The translations under genes were made by a program, and so were the position numbers. The notes below the pieces were generated by a model, which saw only the letters and a program-made list of their open reading frames with translations, was not told the origin of the DNA and did not search any database. This document shows positions 27,343 to 35,333 of a stretch of 35,529 nucleotides of DNA, piece after piece (position 1 is the stretch's first letter; every line of letters begins with the position of its first letter). Source of the stretch: an uncultured cyanobacterium (GTDB lineage: Bacteria > Cyanobacteriota > Cyanobacteriia > PCC-6307 > Cyanobiaceae); contig CAIXBB010000026.1 in assembly GCA_903917565.1 (NCBI GenBank), positions 1 to 35,529 on the forward strand. The letters run 5' to 3'.

Positions 27343-27397
27343 GAGCATCCATCGACACTGACGGCGCCCCACCCCCCGCCCCCGCCCCCCGCTTCCC

Positions 27398-27655
27398 GTG
27401 AGTCGCCTTCCCGCCACCAACGCCCAGCTGCGGGTGCTGCGCCAGAGCTTCAACCCCTGCCTGCTGGAGGGGGAGATCAGCGCCGGCAGCTTCCAGTGGC
27501 GCTTCCGCTGGGCTTTCGACCGCGGCGAGCTGCAGGTGGAGCCCTCCCTGGGGCGCGCCCTGATCCAGGACGCACTGCTGCGTTTTCTGCTCAAGGCCGA
27601 CTACCAGCTCGAACCGGGCGGCGACTACGTCTTCACGGTGCGGGCGTCGTTCTGA
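27398..27655 (+). CDS. DUF3146 family protein
   Basis: This 85-residue soluble protein has the order VLRQSFNPCLLEGEI, FQWRFRWAF, LQVEPSLGRALIQDALLRFL and YQLEPGGDYVFTVRA, which I recognise as DUF3146, a cyanobacterial family of unknown function. The start is GTG 27398, preceded by an unusual C-rich tract (27368-27397) and no clear ribosome binding site. Its last 23 bp overlap the 3' end of the YqgF-like gene on the other strand. Confidence 0.75.
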   Translation: MSRLPATNAQLRVLRQSFNPCLLEGEISAGSFQWRFRWAFDRGELQVEPSLGRALIQDALLRFLLKADYQLEPGGDYVFTVRASF

Positions 27656-28061
27656 TCAGAGTCCGCCCCAGCCGGCGCTCCAGCAGCAGCTGGGCCACCA
27701 CGTCGTCCCAGTCGCAGGGTGGCTGGCGCAGGCCCACCGGCAGCAGTTGCCGCCAGCCCCGGGCCGGGAACAGTTCCCAATACCGCCGCCGCGCCGCCAG
27801 GGTGGTGCCGCGCTCGTCCACCAGCTCCACCGGCAGCAGGGGCTCCAGGCGCCGCCGCCAGGGGCCGCTGCCGGTGCCATCGCCGATCACTACGGCCGCC
27901 AGGGCCTGGTGGCCGTGCCAGTCCTCCAGGAGCTCCCAGGCCGCTTCGGGGGGCAGCACCAGGGCCTGGCGGATCTCCAGGCGCTCGGGGTCGGTGAGCA
28001 CCAGGCCGCACTTGCTGCGGCCGGGATCGAGGCCGGCGATGGCGCCAGGCGATTCGGTCAT
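27633..28061 (-). CDS. YqgF/RuvC-like RNase H-fold protein
   Basis: This 142-residue protein starts with the RNase H-fold first strand IAGLDPGRSKCGLVLTD (8-24), whose GxDPGxxxxG pattern carries the first catalytic aspartate. AAVVIGDGTGSGPW and VELVDERGTTLAARRRYW follow. It is related to YqgF/RuvX (pre-16S rRNA processing) and RuvC resolvases, but shorter and divergent, so its substrate is uncertain. The ATG overlaps the stop of the DUF3084 gene by 4 bases (ATGA), pointing to coupling. Confidence 0.75.
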   Translation of the reverse strand: MTESPGAIAGLDPGRSKCGLVLTDPERLEIRQALVLPPEAAWELLEDWHGHQALAAVVIGDGTGSGPWRRRLEPLLPVELVDERGTTLAARRRYWELFPARGWRQLLPVGLRQPPCDWDDVVAQLLLERRLGRTLIRTTPAP

Positions 28062-29305
28062 GGCCGCACGGGCCGGTTGCCGGTGTCCTTGCGGAGCCAG
28101 CGCATCTCCACGCTGATCGGGTCGGGGGTGTCGGCGTTCTGGCTGGCCACTGCCTCCAGATTGGCGATGACGCCGGCGGGCCTCTCGCTGAGATCGTTCG
28201 CCAGCGCGTTGAAGCTGGCGGCATCGAACTGGAGCCCGCTGACCAGGGTGCCCTGGCGCTGGGCCTTGGCGAAGGCGGCGGCCAGCAGCAGGTTGAGGCG
28301 GCTGCGCACGGCGTCGATCTGGCGCACGTCGGCCTCGAGGGCGGTGCGGGAGAGCACCTCCCCCTGCTCCACCACCTGGCGGTTGGGGCGCAGGTCGGGG
28401 AAGGCGAGCACCTGGGCCTCGCCCCGCAGCACGTTGGCGGCCGAGCGGATGCTGACCACCCAGGTGCCGGGGGTGCCGAGCAGCGATTCGAGCCGGGTGA
28501 TGTCGCTGCGGGGCACCAGCAGGATCTGGCGGTTGGGGGGCTGGCCGGGCAGCAGCAGCTGGAAGGCCGCCCGGTTGGACTCCTGCAGCAGGGCATCGAT
28601 CACCTGCCTGGCCTGGTCGGGGCGTTGCAGCTGCACCTTGGCGGTGGCCAGGGGCTGGCCGCTGGCGATCACCACATCGCCGCGGCGCAGGGCGATGACG
28701 TTGGTTTCGAGCCCCTTGAGTTCCTTCTCGCCGGCGGCGATGCGGCGGCGCACGCTGGCCAGTTCGGCTTCGGTGCGGAGGATCTCCGCATCCCGGCCCT
28801 GCACCTCCCGGTTGAGCCGCGACCGCTCGGCCTCCAGCCGGACGCGCTCGGCCTGCAGGGGCTGCAGCTCGCGGCGCAGGCTGTCCACCCGGTGTTCGGC
28901 AGCCAGCAGCTGGTTCTGGGCCCGGCGCTGGCTGGCCAGCGCCTGGTCACGGCGGCGTTCGGCGCTGGTGAGATCGAGGCGGCTGCGTTCCAGTTCGCCC
29001 CGGGTGCGGGCCAGTTCACCCTTGTTGCGCTGCAGGGCGGCGCGGCTGTCGCGCAGGCGCTCCTCGATCTGATCGAGCTGGAAGAGCCCCACCCGCAGGC
29101 GCTCGCTCACCAGCAGCATCAAGGCCAGCGACACGGCGCTGATGAGGCTGCCGGTGAGCACCGTGATCATCACGGCCGTCTTGCGGGGGCGCAGGTTGAA
29201 CAGGCTGAGGCGCGCCTTGCCCACCCGGCTGCCGAGCCGGTCGCCCAGGGTGGAGAGCACTCCGCCGAGCACCAGCAAGGCCAGGATCAGCAGCCAACCC
29301 GACAC
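28058..29305 (-). CDS. DUF3084 family coiled-coil membrane protein
   Basis: This protein has about 415 residues. Two N-terminal helices (GWLLILALLVLGGVLS and ITVLTGSLISAVSLALMLLV) flank SRVGKARLSLFNLRPRKTA, the DUF3084 signature. A long charged coiled coil follows (about 75-190, rich in E/R/Q/L heptads), then an alpha/beta C-terminal part. The family is cyanobacterial and of unknown function; the layout suggests a membrane-anchored scaffold. I chose GTG 29305 because the family starts here (MSGWLL) and GAGG lies eight bases ahead; a longer frame to 29362 exists. It is coupled to the YqgF-like gene downstream. Confidence 0.83.
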   Translation of the reverse strand: MSGWLLILALLVLGGVLSTLGDRLGSRVGKARLSLFNLRPRKTAVMITVLTGSLISAVSLALMLLVSERLRVGLFQLDQIEERLRDSRAALQRNKGELARTRGELERSRLDLTSAERRRDQALASQRRAQNQLLAAEHRVDSLRRELQPLQAERVRLEAERSRLNREVQGRDAEILRTEAELASVRRRIAAGEKELKGLETNVIALRRGDVVIASGQPLATAKVQLQRPDQARQVIDALLQESNRAAFQLLLPGQPPNRQILLVPRSDITRLESLLGTPGTWVVSIRSAANVLRGEAQVLAFPDLRPNRQVVEQGEVLSRTALEADVRQIDAVRSRLNLLLAAAFAKAQRQGTLVSGLQFDAASFNALANDLSERPAGVIANLEAVASQNADTPDPISVEMRWLRKDTGNRPVRP

Positions 29306-29380
29306 CTTCTGCGCCTCGGTTCCGCGGTGAACCAAGTATCCCTGCCGGCGGCCTGCTGGCACCCGGCTGGGGCCGCCCGT

Positions 29381-30121
29381 TCAGCTGAATCGCTTGGCCA
29401 GGGCGATGGGGTCGAAGACGGTGATCTTCTTGCGGTCGATCTGGACCAGGCCGTCGTTGCGCAGATCGCCCAGCAGGCGGGTGATGGTGACGCGGGTGGA
29501 GCCGATCGCCTCGGCGATGGCCTGGTGGGAGAGGCGCAGGTCGATGGTGATCCCCTCGCTGCCGGGCACGCCGAAATCGCGGCAGAGCACGAGCAGGAAG
29601 CTCGCCAGCCGGGAGGACATGTCCCGGTGGGTGAGGGTTTCGATCATGGTTTCGGTCTGGAGGATGCGGGAGGAGAGGCCCTGGAGCAGGAGCAGCCCAA
29701 CGCTGGCGTCCTGCTCGATCGCCCGCCGCACCGAGGTGGCCGGGGCCGTGACCATCTCCACCCGGGTGAAAGCGATGGCGTGGTAAAAACGGTCGGAGCG
29801 CTGACCGGTGAGCAGGGACAGCACCCCGAAGAGGCTGTTCTCCCGCAGCAGGGCCACGGTGATCTCCTCACCGGATTCATAGACGCGAGAGAGGCGCACG
29901 GCGCCGCGCCGCAGCAGGTAGACGCGTTCGGCGGGATCGCCGGGGAAGAAGATCGTCTTGCCGCGCTCGATGGTTTCGAGGCTGCTGCCGGCCAGGCCCC
30001 GGATCACTTCCAGCAGGGTGACGGTGGTGACACCGGGGGCCCCCATGGGCGTCACGACACCGGGCGATCCGCTGGATGGGCTGCTGGGGTAGCGGCTGAA
30101 GCCACGCGTGGCGCCGACCAT
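29381..30121 (-). CDS. ntcA: Global nitrogen regulator NtcA
   Basis: This CRP/FNR-family transcription factor has 246 residues. A variable N-terminus (1-45) precedes the effector domain (about 50-135) with [33 protein letters not shown] and [14 protein letters not shown]. The dimer helix carries [16 protein letters not shown]. The helix-turn-helix [21 protein letters not shown] (197-217) is nearly invariant in NtcA. It senses 2-oxoglutarate and activates nitrogen-assimilation genes at GTA-N8-TAC sites. I see no such site in the short gap before it. It lies 25 bp after rph on the same strand, so its promoter may be inside rph. Confidence 0.97.
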   Translation of the reverse strand: MVGATRGFSRYPSSPSSGSPGVVTPMGAPGVTTVTLLEVIRGLAGSSLETIERGKTIFFPGDPAERVYLLRRGAVRLSRVYESGEEITVALLRENSLFGVLSLLTGQRSDRFYHAIAFTRVEMVTAPATSVRRAIEQDASVGLLLLQGLSSRILQTETMIETLTHRDMSSRLASFLLVLCRDFGVPGSEGITIDLRLSHQAIAEAIGSTRVTITRLLGDLRNDGLVQIDRKKITVFDPIALAKRFS

Positions 30122-30146
30122 CGAGGCGTGGCGAATGGTTAGGAAC

Positions 30147-30929
30147 CTATGGATCGGACTGGCCGACCCGTGTAGCAGACGACACCCTTTGGCCGGTCGC
30201 AGTGGTTGGCGCCACAGCCAGGGCCTGGCGCTGGGCCTCCTGCAGGGCACGCAGGCCCGGTTCGGCCAGATCCAGCAGGGCATCGAGGCGGGAGCGGGGG
30301 AAGGGGGCGCCCTCGGCGGTGCCCTGGATTTCCAGCAGCCGGCCCTGCTCGTCCATCACCACGTTGAGGTCGACTTCGGCGCGGGAATCCTCGGAGTAAT
30401 CGAGATCCAGCAGGGCCTGGCCGTCAAGAAGGCCCACCGACACGGCCGATACCTGCTGGCGCAGGGGCGAGGCCGCCAGCACGCCCTGCTGCTGGAGGCG
30501 CTCAAGGGCGGCGGCCAGGGCCACCCAGGCGCCGGTGATCGAGGCGGTGCGGGTGCCGGCGTCGGCCTGGAGCACGTCGCAGTCGACCAGCAGGGTGCGC
30601 TCGCCGAGGCCCGCCAGATCGAGGGAGGCCCGCAGGCTGCGGCCGATCAGCCGCTGGATCTCCTGGGTGCGACCGGAGAGCTTCATCAGTTCGCGGCCCT
30701 GGCGGCTGGGGGTGGAGGCGGGCAGCAGGCGGTATTCGGCGCTGAGCCAGCCACTGCCGGAGCCCCGCCGCCAGCGGGGCACCTCCGGGTCGAGGCAGAC
30801 GCTGCAGAGCACCCGGGTGCGGCCGGCGGAGAAGAACACCGAACTCAGGGCGAAGCCCATCGGGTCCCATTCGAGGCCCACCGGGCGCAGCTCGTCGGCG
30901 CTGCGGCCGTCGTTGCGGGGAGTGGGCAC
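30147..30929 (-). CDS. rph: Ribonuclease PH
   Basis: This phosphorolytic 3'-5' exoribonuclease trims tRNA precursors. It has about 260 residues from GTG 30929, starting [20 protein letters not shown] as in the family. Motifs include [76 protein letters not shown] and [22 protein letters not shown] 30992 in frame would add 21 residues; neither start has a good ribosome binding site. The gene precedes ntcA closely and diverges from the CobO-like gene. Confidence 0.93.
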   Translation of the reverse strand: MPTPRNDGRSADELRPVGLEWDPMGFALSSVFFSAGRTRVLCSVCLDPEVPRWRRGSGSGWLSAEYRLLPASTPSRQGRELMKLSGRTQEIQRLIGRSLRASLDLAGLGERTLLVDCDVLQADAGTRTASITGAWVALAAALERLQQQGVLAASPLRQQVSAVSVGLLDGQALLDLDYSEDSRAEVDLNVVMDEQGRLLEIQGTAEGAPFPRSRLDALLDLAEPGLRALQEAQRQALAVAPTTATGQRVSSATRVGQSDP

Positions 30930-31094
30930 GCGGAGCTGGGGCAGGGCAGGGGCAGCGTAGGCGGCGCCAGTGGTACGTCTGTTCCGAGCCACTACCGATG
31001 GTGTGCCGCGCCGGCTGGGGCCGCTACATTCGGGAGGTGAGGGGCTGGAGCGATCCGTCCGGCCCATGCACACCAACGCTTCCTTGGGGTGTCC

Positions 31095-31682
31095 ATGACC
31101 GCCAGCCTCATCGACACCACCCACCCCCATCGCCCTGTGGCCCTGGTGCCACTCCTGGCGGCCCCGCTGCGGCTGGTGAGCCAGCCGGAGGGGCTGCTGC
31201 AGATCCACACGGCGCCGTTCCGGGGCAGCTTCGCGGCGGTGTTCAGCCAGGCGCTGCGCACGGCGGGCCTGGGCAGCCGGGTGCTAGTGAGCCAGTTCCT
31301 CAAGGGGGGCGTGGAGCAGGGGCCAGCCGGAAGGCTGCGGCTGTGCGGCCGGCTGGAGTGGCTGCGGCCGGGCACGCCCCATTGCCTCGATGGGCCGCCG
31401 GGCTCCCAGGGGGCGGACGGGGCCACGGCGGAGGAGGCGCTCGAAGCGGTGGAGGAGGTGTGGGACCACAGCCGCCAGCGGCTGCTGGCCGGTGACCTGG
31501 ATCTGCTGGTGCTCGATGAGCTGGGGCTGGCGGTCGCCCTGGGCTACCTGCCGGCGGAGGCGGTGATCGACGCGCTTGAACAGCGGCCGGCCCATCTGGA
31601 TGTCATCCTGACGGGCCCCTCGATGCCGGCCAGCCTGATGGCGATGGCCGATCAGGTCACCCAGTTGCGCCGCGGCGGCTGA
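31095..31682 (+). CDS. CobO/BtuR-like P-loop-fold protein with degenerate Walker A
   Basis: This 195-residue protein lines up with cobalamin adenosyltransferase CobO/BtuR over its length: LLQIHTAPFRGSFAAVFSQA (34-53), VLVSQFLKGG (63-72), VWDHSRQRLLAGDLDLLVLDEL (122-143), YLPAEAVIDALEQRP and VILTGPSMPASLMAMADQVTQL. In BtuR the first segment contains TGNGKGKT; here it is TAPFRGSF, with no P-loop glycines or lysine, while the Walker B LLVLDE is kept. ATP binding in the normal manner is thus unlikely. It may be a regulator or a repurposed paralog. It lies 4 bp before dcd on the same strand. Confidence 0.75.
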   Translation: MTASLIDTTHPHRPVALVPLLAAPLRLVSQPEGLLQIHTAPFRGSFAAVFSQALRTAGLGSRVLVSQFLKGGVEQGPAGRLRLCGRLEWLRPGTPHCLDGPPGSQGADGATAEEALEAVEEVWDHSRQRLLAGDLDLLVLDELGLAVALGYLPAEAVIDALEQRPAHLDVILTGPSMPASLMAMADQVTQLRRGG

Positions 31683-31686
31683 CGCC

Positions 31687-32280
31687 ATGCTCAAGAACGA
31701 CCACTGGATCAACGAACAGGCCGCCGGCGGCATGCTGGAGCCGTTCCAGCCGACCCTGGTGCGCCACCTGGATCCGGAGGCCCGCACCGGGCCGGTGCTG
31801 AGCTTCGGGTGTTCGTCGTACGGGTACGACCTGCGGCTGTCGCCGAAGGAGTTCCTGATCTTCCGCCATGTGCCGGGCACGGTGATGAACCCGAAGCGGT
31901 TCAACCCGGCGAACCTGGAGCCGGCGCCGATGCACAGCGATGGGGATGGCGATTACTTCATCCTGCCGGCCCATTCCTACGGGCTGGGGGTGGCGCTGGA
32001 GAAGATGCGGGTGCCGACGAACATCACCGTGATCTGCCTGGGCAAGAGCACCTACGCCCGGCTGGGCATCATCGTCAACACCACCCCCGCCGAAGCCGGC
32101 TGGCAGGGGCACCTGACGCTGGAATTCAGCAATTCCTCCGGCGCCGACTGCCGCATCTACGCCGGCGAAGGCATCTGCCAGCTGCTGTTCTTCGAGGGCG
32201 ACCCCTGCGCCACCACCTACGACGACCGCCAGGGCAAGTACCAGCACCAGCCCGAGCGGGTGACGTTGGCGAGGGTGTGA
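31687..32280 (+). CDS. dcd: dCTP deaminase
   Basis: This 197-residue trimeric enzyme converts dCTP to dUTP for thymidylate synthesis. Motifs: SSYGYDLRLSP (43-53), ALEKMRVPTNI, GKSTYARLGIIVNTTPAEAG (119-138) with catalytic E136, and WQGHLTLEFSN. The C-terminus YDDRQGKYQHQ is typical. It is close behind the CobO-like gene. It is the last core gene before the lower-GC accessory tail. Confidence 0.96.
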   Translation: MLKNDHWINEQAAGGMLEPFQPTLVRHLDPEARTGPVLSFGCSSYGYDLRLSPKEFLIFRHVPGTVMNPKRFNPANLEPAPMHSDGDGDYFILPAHSYGLGVALEKMRVPTNITVICLGKSTYARLGIIVNTTPAEAGWQGHLTLEFSNSSGADCRIYAGEGICQLLFFEGDPCATTYDDRQGKYQHQPERVTLARV

Positions 32281-32530
32281 GGGGGGCGTTTGAAGGGGAC
32301 GGGTCAGCCTGTGGACGAAGGCAAGGTGGGATGGATGCGCAATGGTGAGCTGAGGCGATTGCGGCTGGGAGGATGTGTAGCAGGACGAACTGTGGGATAT
32401 CGGGTCCGTCTGAGTTGCTTTACTGGGGCGGGGCCCCCTTGGGCCAATTTGCTGCTGCGGGCTTGGTATGGGAGTGGTTATCGGAACTGCCCGTTAAAAT
32501 CTTAAATGCACGTCACAACCAAGGAGAATC
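32281..32530. other. Boundary interval between core genome and accessory tail
   Basis: I see no credible gene in these 250 bp. The sequence shifts from GC-rich to AT-richer. TTAAAAT near 32493-32499 could be a -10 box for the following gene, with no clear -35 box. AAGGAG just before 32531 is the ribosome binding site of the SRPBCC gene. Confidence 0.4.
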
Positions 32531-32947
32531 ATGCGAATCACAATTGAAGTCAACGTTGCTGCTCCCATCAAAGAAGTGTGGAAAGCGTGGACCTCACCTG
32601 CTGACATTCAGCAGTGGAATGCGGCTTCGGAAGACTGGCATTGCCCAAGTGCAGAGATCGACCTGAGCCTGGGGGGAAAGTTCTCTTACAGAATGGAGGC
32701 CAAAGACGGCAGCATGGGCTTTGATCTCGACGGCACCTTCACAAAAGTAGTCCCCTACGAACTCATCGAATTCGCTTTAGAAGACGAGCGGCTAGTAGCA
32801 GTGGAGTTCACTGAGAGTGATGAGTCGGTGACTGTTCGTGAGAGCTTCGATGCCGAATCAACAAATTCGGGTGAGCAGCAACGGCAGGGTTGGCAAGCTA
32901 TCCTGGACAGATTCGCTCGTCACGTTGAGGCTAGGAAGGTCAGCTGA
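32531..32947 (+). CDS. SRPBCC/AHSA1-type small-ligand-binding protein
   Basis: This 138-residue protein starts MRITIEVNVAAPIKEVWKAW, the helix-grip start of START/SRPBCC proteins. TSPADIQQWNAAS and LGGKFSYRMEAKDGS follow, the AHSA1 (activator of Hsp90 ATPase C-terminal-like) pattern, ending GWQAILDRFARHVE. Such proteins bind hydrophobic ligands; no specific function can be given. The ATG has a good AAGGAG ahead. An attC-like site follows 15 bp after the stop, so this may be an integron cassette gene. Base composition is poorer in GC than dcd. Confidence 0.85.
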   Translation: MRITIEVNVAAPIKEVWKAWTSPADIQQWNAASEDWHCPSAEIDLSLGGKFSYRMEAKDGSMGFDLDGTFTKVVPYELIEFALEDERLVAVEFTESDESVTVRESFDAESTNSGEQQRQGWQAILDRFARHVEARKVS

Positions 32948-32962
32948 GGTCTATTTCACGAC

Positions 32963-33049
32963 ATCTAACATCCAGATACCGAAGGCGGGGGTTCTGGATT
33001 TAGTCAATCAGCAACAGCACTTGGCCGCTTCTGATCCAGGGCGTTGGGC
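32963..33049 (+). other. attC-like recombination site 1
   Basis: The site starts ATCTAAC (32963-32969), a perfect RYYYAAC box, and ends GTTGGGC (33043-33049), a perfect GTTRRRY box, 87 bp in all. Arms next to these boxes form an imperfect inverted repeat that includes GAAGGCGG on the left and CCGCTTC on the right, with one extra G in the left arm; an extrahelical base of that kind is usual in attC sites. It lies between two cassette-sized genes of the same orientation. The inner right part resembles that of site 2 (GATTT...GCAACAG...CCGCTT). Confidence 0.65.
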
Positions 33050-33095
33050 GTATGCCGAGTTCGTCGCTTCATGAAATCGAACGCAGGAGGTTACT

Positions 33096-34052
33096 TTGAA
33101 AAAGCCTGACATTCCACCAGATGAACAAACCCGACTCCAGGCGCTTCGGTCACTCGAGGTCCTGAATACCTTGCCGGAAGAACGTTTCGATCGGCTGACA
33201 CGTATGGCAAAGCGGATGTTCGGGGTGCCGATCGCGCTTGTCAGTCTCGTGGACGAGAACCGCCAGTGGTTCAAGTCCTGCATAGGCTTAGACGCAGGTG
33301 AAACATCCCGCGATGTTTCATTTTGCGGCCATGCGATTCTCGGTGATGGGGTATTCATCATTCCGAATGCCCTAGAAGACAATCGATTTGCGGACAACCC
33401 CTTGGTATTGGGCGATCCGAAAATTCGTTTTTATGCCGGATGCCCACTTTGCTTGAATGGCCACAAGTTGGGAACGCTGTGCATTCTTGACCAGAAGCCG
33501 AGAAGTTTTGAGAAGGATGACATCGAGGCATTGAAGGATCTCGCGTCCATGGTGGAACGCGAACTCGCCGCAGTTCAATTGGCGACGTTGGACGAGCTGA
33601 CCAACATTTCAAACAGGCGAGGTTTTATGGTTCTTGCGCAACACAGCCTGAACCTCTGCGCCCGGCAGAAAATTCCCGCGGCGCTGGTTTTCCTGGATTT
33701 AGACAAATTCAAACCCATCAACGACAAGTATGGACACGCGGTAGGCGATCGAGTATTAGTTACCTTTGCCAGTCAGATGAAGAGCAGTTTCCGAAATTCA
33801 GACGTTTTCGCGCGGTTGGGAGGCGACGAGTTTGTGGTATTACTCTCTAATACGTCAAAGGAACAGGCTGAAGAGATTATGGTGAGATTCAATCGCTCAC
33901 TGAAGGAAATCAATCAACAAGCGAATCGCGGGTACGCTGTTACATTCTCGTATGGCATAGTGGAATCAAATCCCGAGAAATACACTGCAATCGATGAACT
34001 GCTAGTGAATGGCGACACGCTGATGTATGAGGTCAAAAGAGCAAAGAGATGA
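33096..34052 (+). CDS. GAF-GGDEF diguanylate cyclase
   Basis: This soluble protein has 318 residues. A GAF domain (about 25-155) has LVSLVDENRQWFKS, SFCGHAIL and GCPLCLNGHKLGTLCILD. The GGDEF domain (about 160-318) has LDELTNISNRRGF, FLDLDKFKPINDKYGHAVGD and RLGGDEF (242-246). The active site is intact, and an RxxD product-inhibition site (RNSD, 233-236) stands five residues before it. It should make c-di-GMP in response to a small ligand or redox signal. The TTG start has AGGAGG at 33085-33090. It lies just after attC-like site 1. No membrane segment, partner or EAL domain is present. Confidence 0.95.
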   Translation: MKKPDIPPDEQTRLQALRSLEVLNTLPEERFDRLTRMAKRMFGVPIALVSLVDENRQWFKSCIGLDAGETSRDVSFCGHAILGDGVFIIPNALEDNRFADNPLVLGDPKIRFYAGCPLCLNGHKLGTLCILDQKPRSFEKDDIEALKDLASMVERELAAVQLATLDELTNISNRRGFMVLAQHSLNLCARQKIPAALVFLDLDKFKPINDKYGHAVGDRVLVTFASQMKSSFRNSDVFARLGGDEFVVLLSNTSKEQAEEIMVRFNRSLKEINQQANRGYAVTFSYGIVESNPEKYTAIDELLVNGDTLMYEVKRAKR

Positions 34053-34241
34053 CATCGCCTGCCAATGGGCACTCCTGCTTTTTCAGAATCCCGCCCACCA
34101 ACCAATCACTCCAGCCGATGTTGGCGCTAGTCTTCGGTGGTGGTGAGATCGTAAGTGACGTGGCGCCCTGCAATCAGTGATGGCAAAAATGCGTCAGGTT
34201 AAACTGTGCAAGGAAATTCTAACGCGATCGTAAAACAATCA

Positions 34242-34721
34242 ATGAACGTCAGATCTGCCACTCCTGATGATGTTTCGCTCATTTTCTCATTTATCCAGAA
34301 GAAATCAGAATTTGACAGAAACATTGGTGCATTCTCTGGTGTGCTACAAGTATCTGAAGTCAAGATACGCAAAACACTCTTCGGAGTAATTCCCTTTTCT
34401 TGCGTTTTGTTTGCAGAGTTTTCAGGGCATGAAGTCGGCTTTGCATTATATGGATTCAGGTACTCATCATTTGCTGGTCAGCCAAGTATTTGGCTTGATG
34501 ATCTGTATGTGGATGACGAGATGAGAAGTCAAGGTGCAGGAGTAGCACTAATGGTTCAATTAGCTCAAATTGCCAAGGAAATTGACTGTACCCATCTTGC
34601 TTGGAACGTTGATGCCCGAAATGCCCGTGGGCTTCGTTTTTATAATCGTCTGGGTGCAGAAATTATAGATCAGCAAGGTCATCGATGTTTTTTGCGATGG
34701 GTGCCGTGGACGACTGCATAA
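34242..34721 (+). CDS. GNAT family N-acetyltransferase
   Basis: The protein has about 159 residues from ATG 34242: MNVRSATPDDVSLIFSFIQK is a typical GNAT start. WLDDLYVDDEMRSQGAGVAL holds the acetyl-CoA motif (R-x-x-G-x-G/A), and WNVDARNARGLRFYNRLGAE the C-terminal signature. A GTG at 34206 would add 12 residues and has AGG nearby. The substrate is unknown; the best resemblance is to diamine or small-amine acetyltransferases. The TAA stop lies inside attC-like site 2, as is common for integron cassettes. The gene is AT-rich compared with the core. Confidence 0.88.
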   Translation: MNVRSATPDDVSLIFSFIQKKSEFDRNIGAFSGVLQVSEVKIRKTLFGVIPFSCVLFAEFSGHEVGFALYGFRYSSFAGQPSIWLDDLYVDDEMRSQGAGVALMVQLAQIAKEIDCTHLAWNVDARNARGLRFYNRLGAEIIDQQGHRCFLRWVPWTTA

Positions 34722-34802
34722 CAAGTCGACGAAGCGGACAGTTGAGAGATTTCGATAGGACTGCAACAGTTATCTGCTGCCGCTTAGCCTAGTCATTAGG
34801 CG
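34716..34802 (+). other. attC-like recombination site 2
   Basis: GCATAAC (34716-34722) and ATTAGGC (34795-34801) stand in the positions of the RYYYAAC and GTTRRRY boxes, each with one departure. The arms contain GAAGCGG on the left and CCGCTTA on the right as inverted repeats. The total of about 87 bp equals site 1, and the inner GATTT...GCAACAG...CCGCTT order is shared with it. The stop codon of the GNAT gene lies in the left box. Confidence 0.6.
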
Positions 34803-34832
34803 TCGCTATCGTCATCTGCTAAATGCTGCTCA

Positions 34833-35223
34833 ATGTCCCAAATAAAAATCTACGGCCATCGCACAGTGCTTGTTCGTATTCGCCGCTGCCTTTCCGATGT
34901 CATTCACTCCTGCATTGTTGACGCTTTGTCTTATCCACAAGACAAGCGGGCCCACCGTTTTTCCGCTCGACAGGGACGACTTTTTCTATCCAGTTGGGCG
35001 TAGCGACCGATAGACGATCATTGAGTTCAGAATGATAGACGGTCGCAGCGTCGAAGCCAAGAAGAAGCTGATTCATATCCTTTTTGAGCGCATCGAACAG
35101 TCTTTGGGCATTACACCCAACGACCTTGAGATGACATTTTCAGAGATGCCCGCGCATCATTGAGGCTTTCGTGGTCTGCCCCCCGGCGACGAACACATGC
35201 TAAACGACAAAATCAACGTCTAG
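34833..35223 (+). pseudogene. Tautomerase-family gene, broken
   Basis: ATG 34833 opens MSQIKIYGHRTVLVRIRRCL and continues to VIHSCIVDALSYPQDKRAHRF, the N-terminus of a tautomerase/MIF-superfamily protein. Near 34962 the frame changes (two bases lost or one gained), and the next phase reads PLDRDDFFYPVGRSDR. TAG at 35017-35019 replaces the tyrosine expected before TIIEF. Then MIDGRSVEAKKKLIHILFER, a clear family core, follows. TGA replaces the tryptophan expected after PAHH, then GFRGLPPGDEH and INV to TAG at 35223. Three lesions make it a pseudogene. It follows attC-like site 2, so it was probably a cassette gene. Confidence 0.85.
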
Positions 35224-35233
35224 GAGTCTGTCG

Positions 35234-35266
35234 CCCATTGCATCCGGCAGTTCCGGGTGCAATGGG
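35234..35266. repeat. Strong stem-loop in the 3' flank of the IS1182-like element
   Basis: CCCATTGCATCCGG (35234-35247) pairs with CCGGGTGCAATGGG (35253-35266) across a 5-base loop, with 13 of 14 pairs exact and one T-G. No T tract follows on either strand, so it is not a standard terminator. It may be an end structure of the element. Confidence 0.6.
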
Positions 35267-35333
35267 GTGAGCTTCTGTCCCAGGGACCTTGGCTTCCGGT
35301 ACTGAGGGGTTCTCCCCGGAGCTGGTCTTTCCC

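Noticed and set aside
30122-30146. NtcA autoregulatory site before ntcA
   Set aside because: No GTA-N8-TAC match is visible in the short gap; a site inside rph was not established.
32380-32502. attC or attI site before the SRPBCC gene (GTTAAAA near 32492)
   Set aside because: The box ends in A instead of a pyrimidine, and the proposed arms pair poorly.
32290-32505. 71-codon open frame after dcd
   Set aside because: No recognisable motif, no ribosome binding site, and it lies across the composition boundary.
34094-34204. Third attC-like site between the GGDEF and GNAT genes, with GTTAAAC at 34198-34204
   Set aside because: The right box fits GTTRRRY, but no matching RYYYAAC box or inverted arms of the same type as the other two sites could be found upstream.
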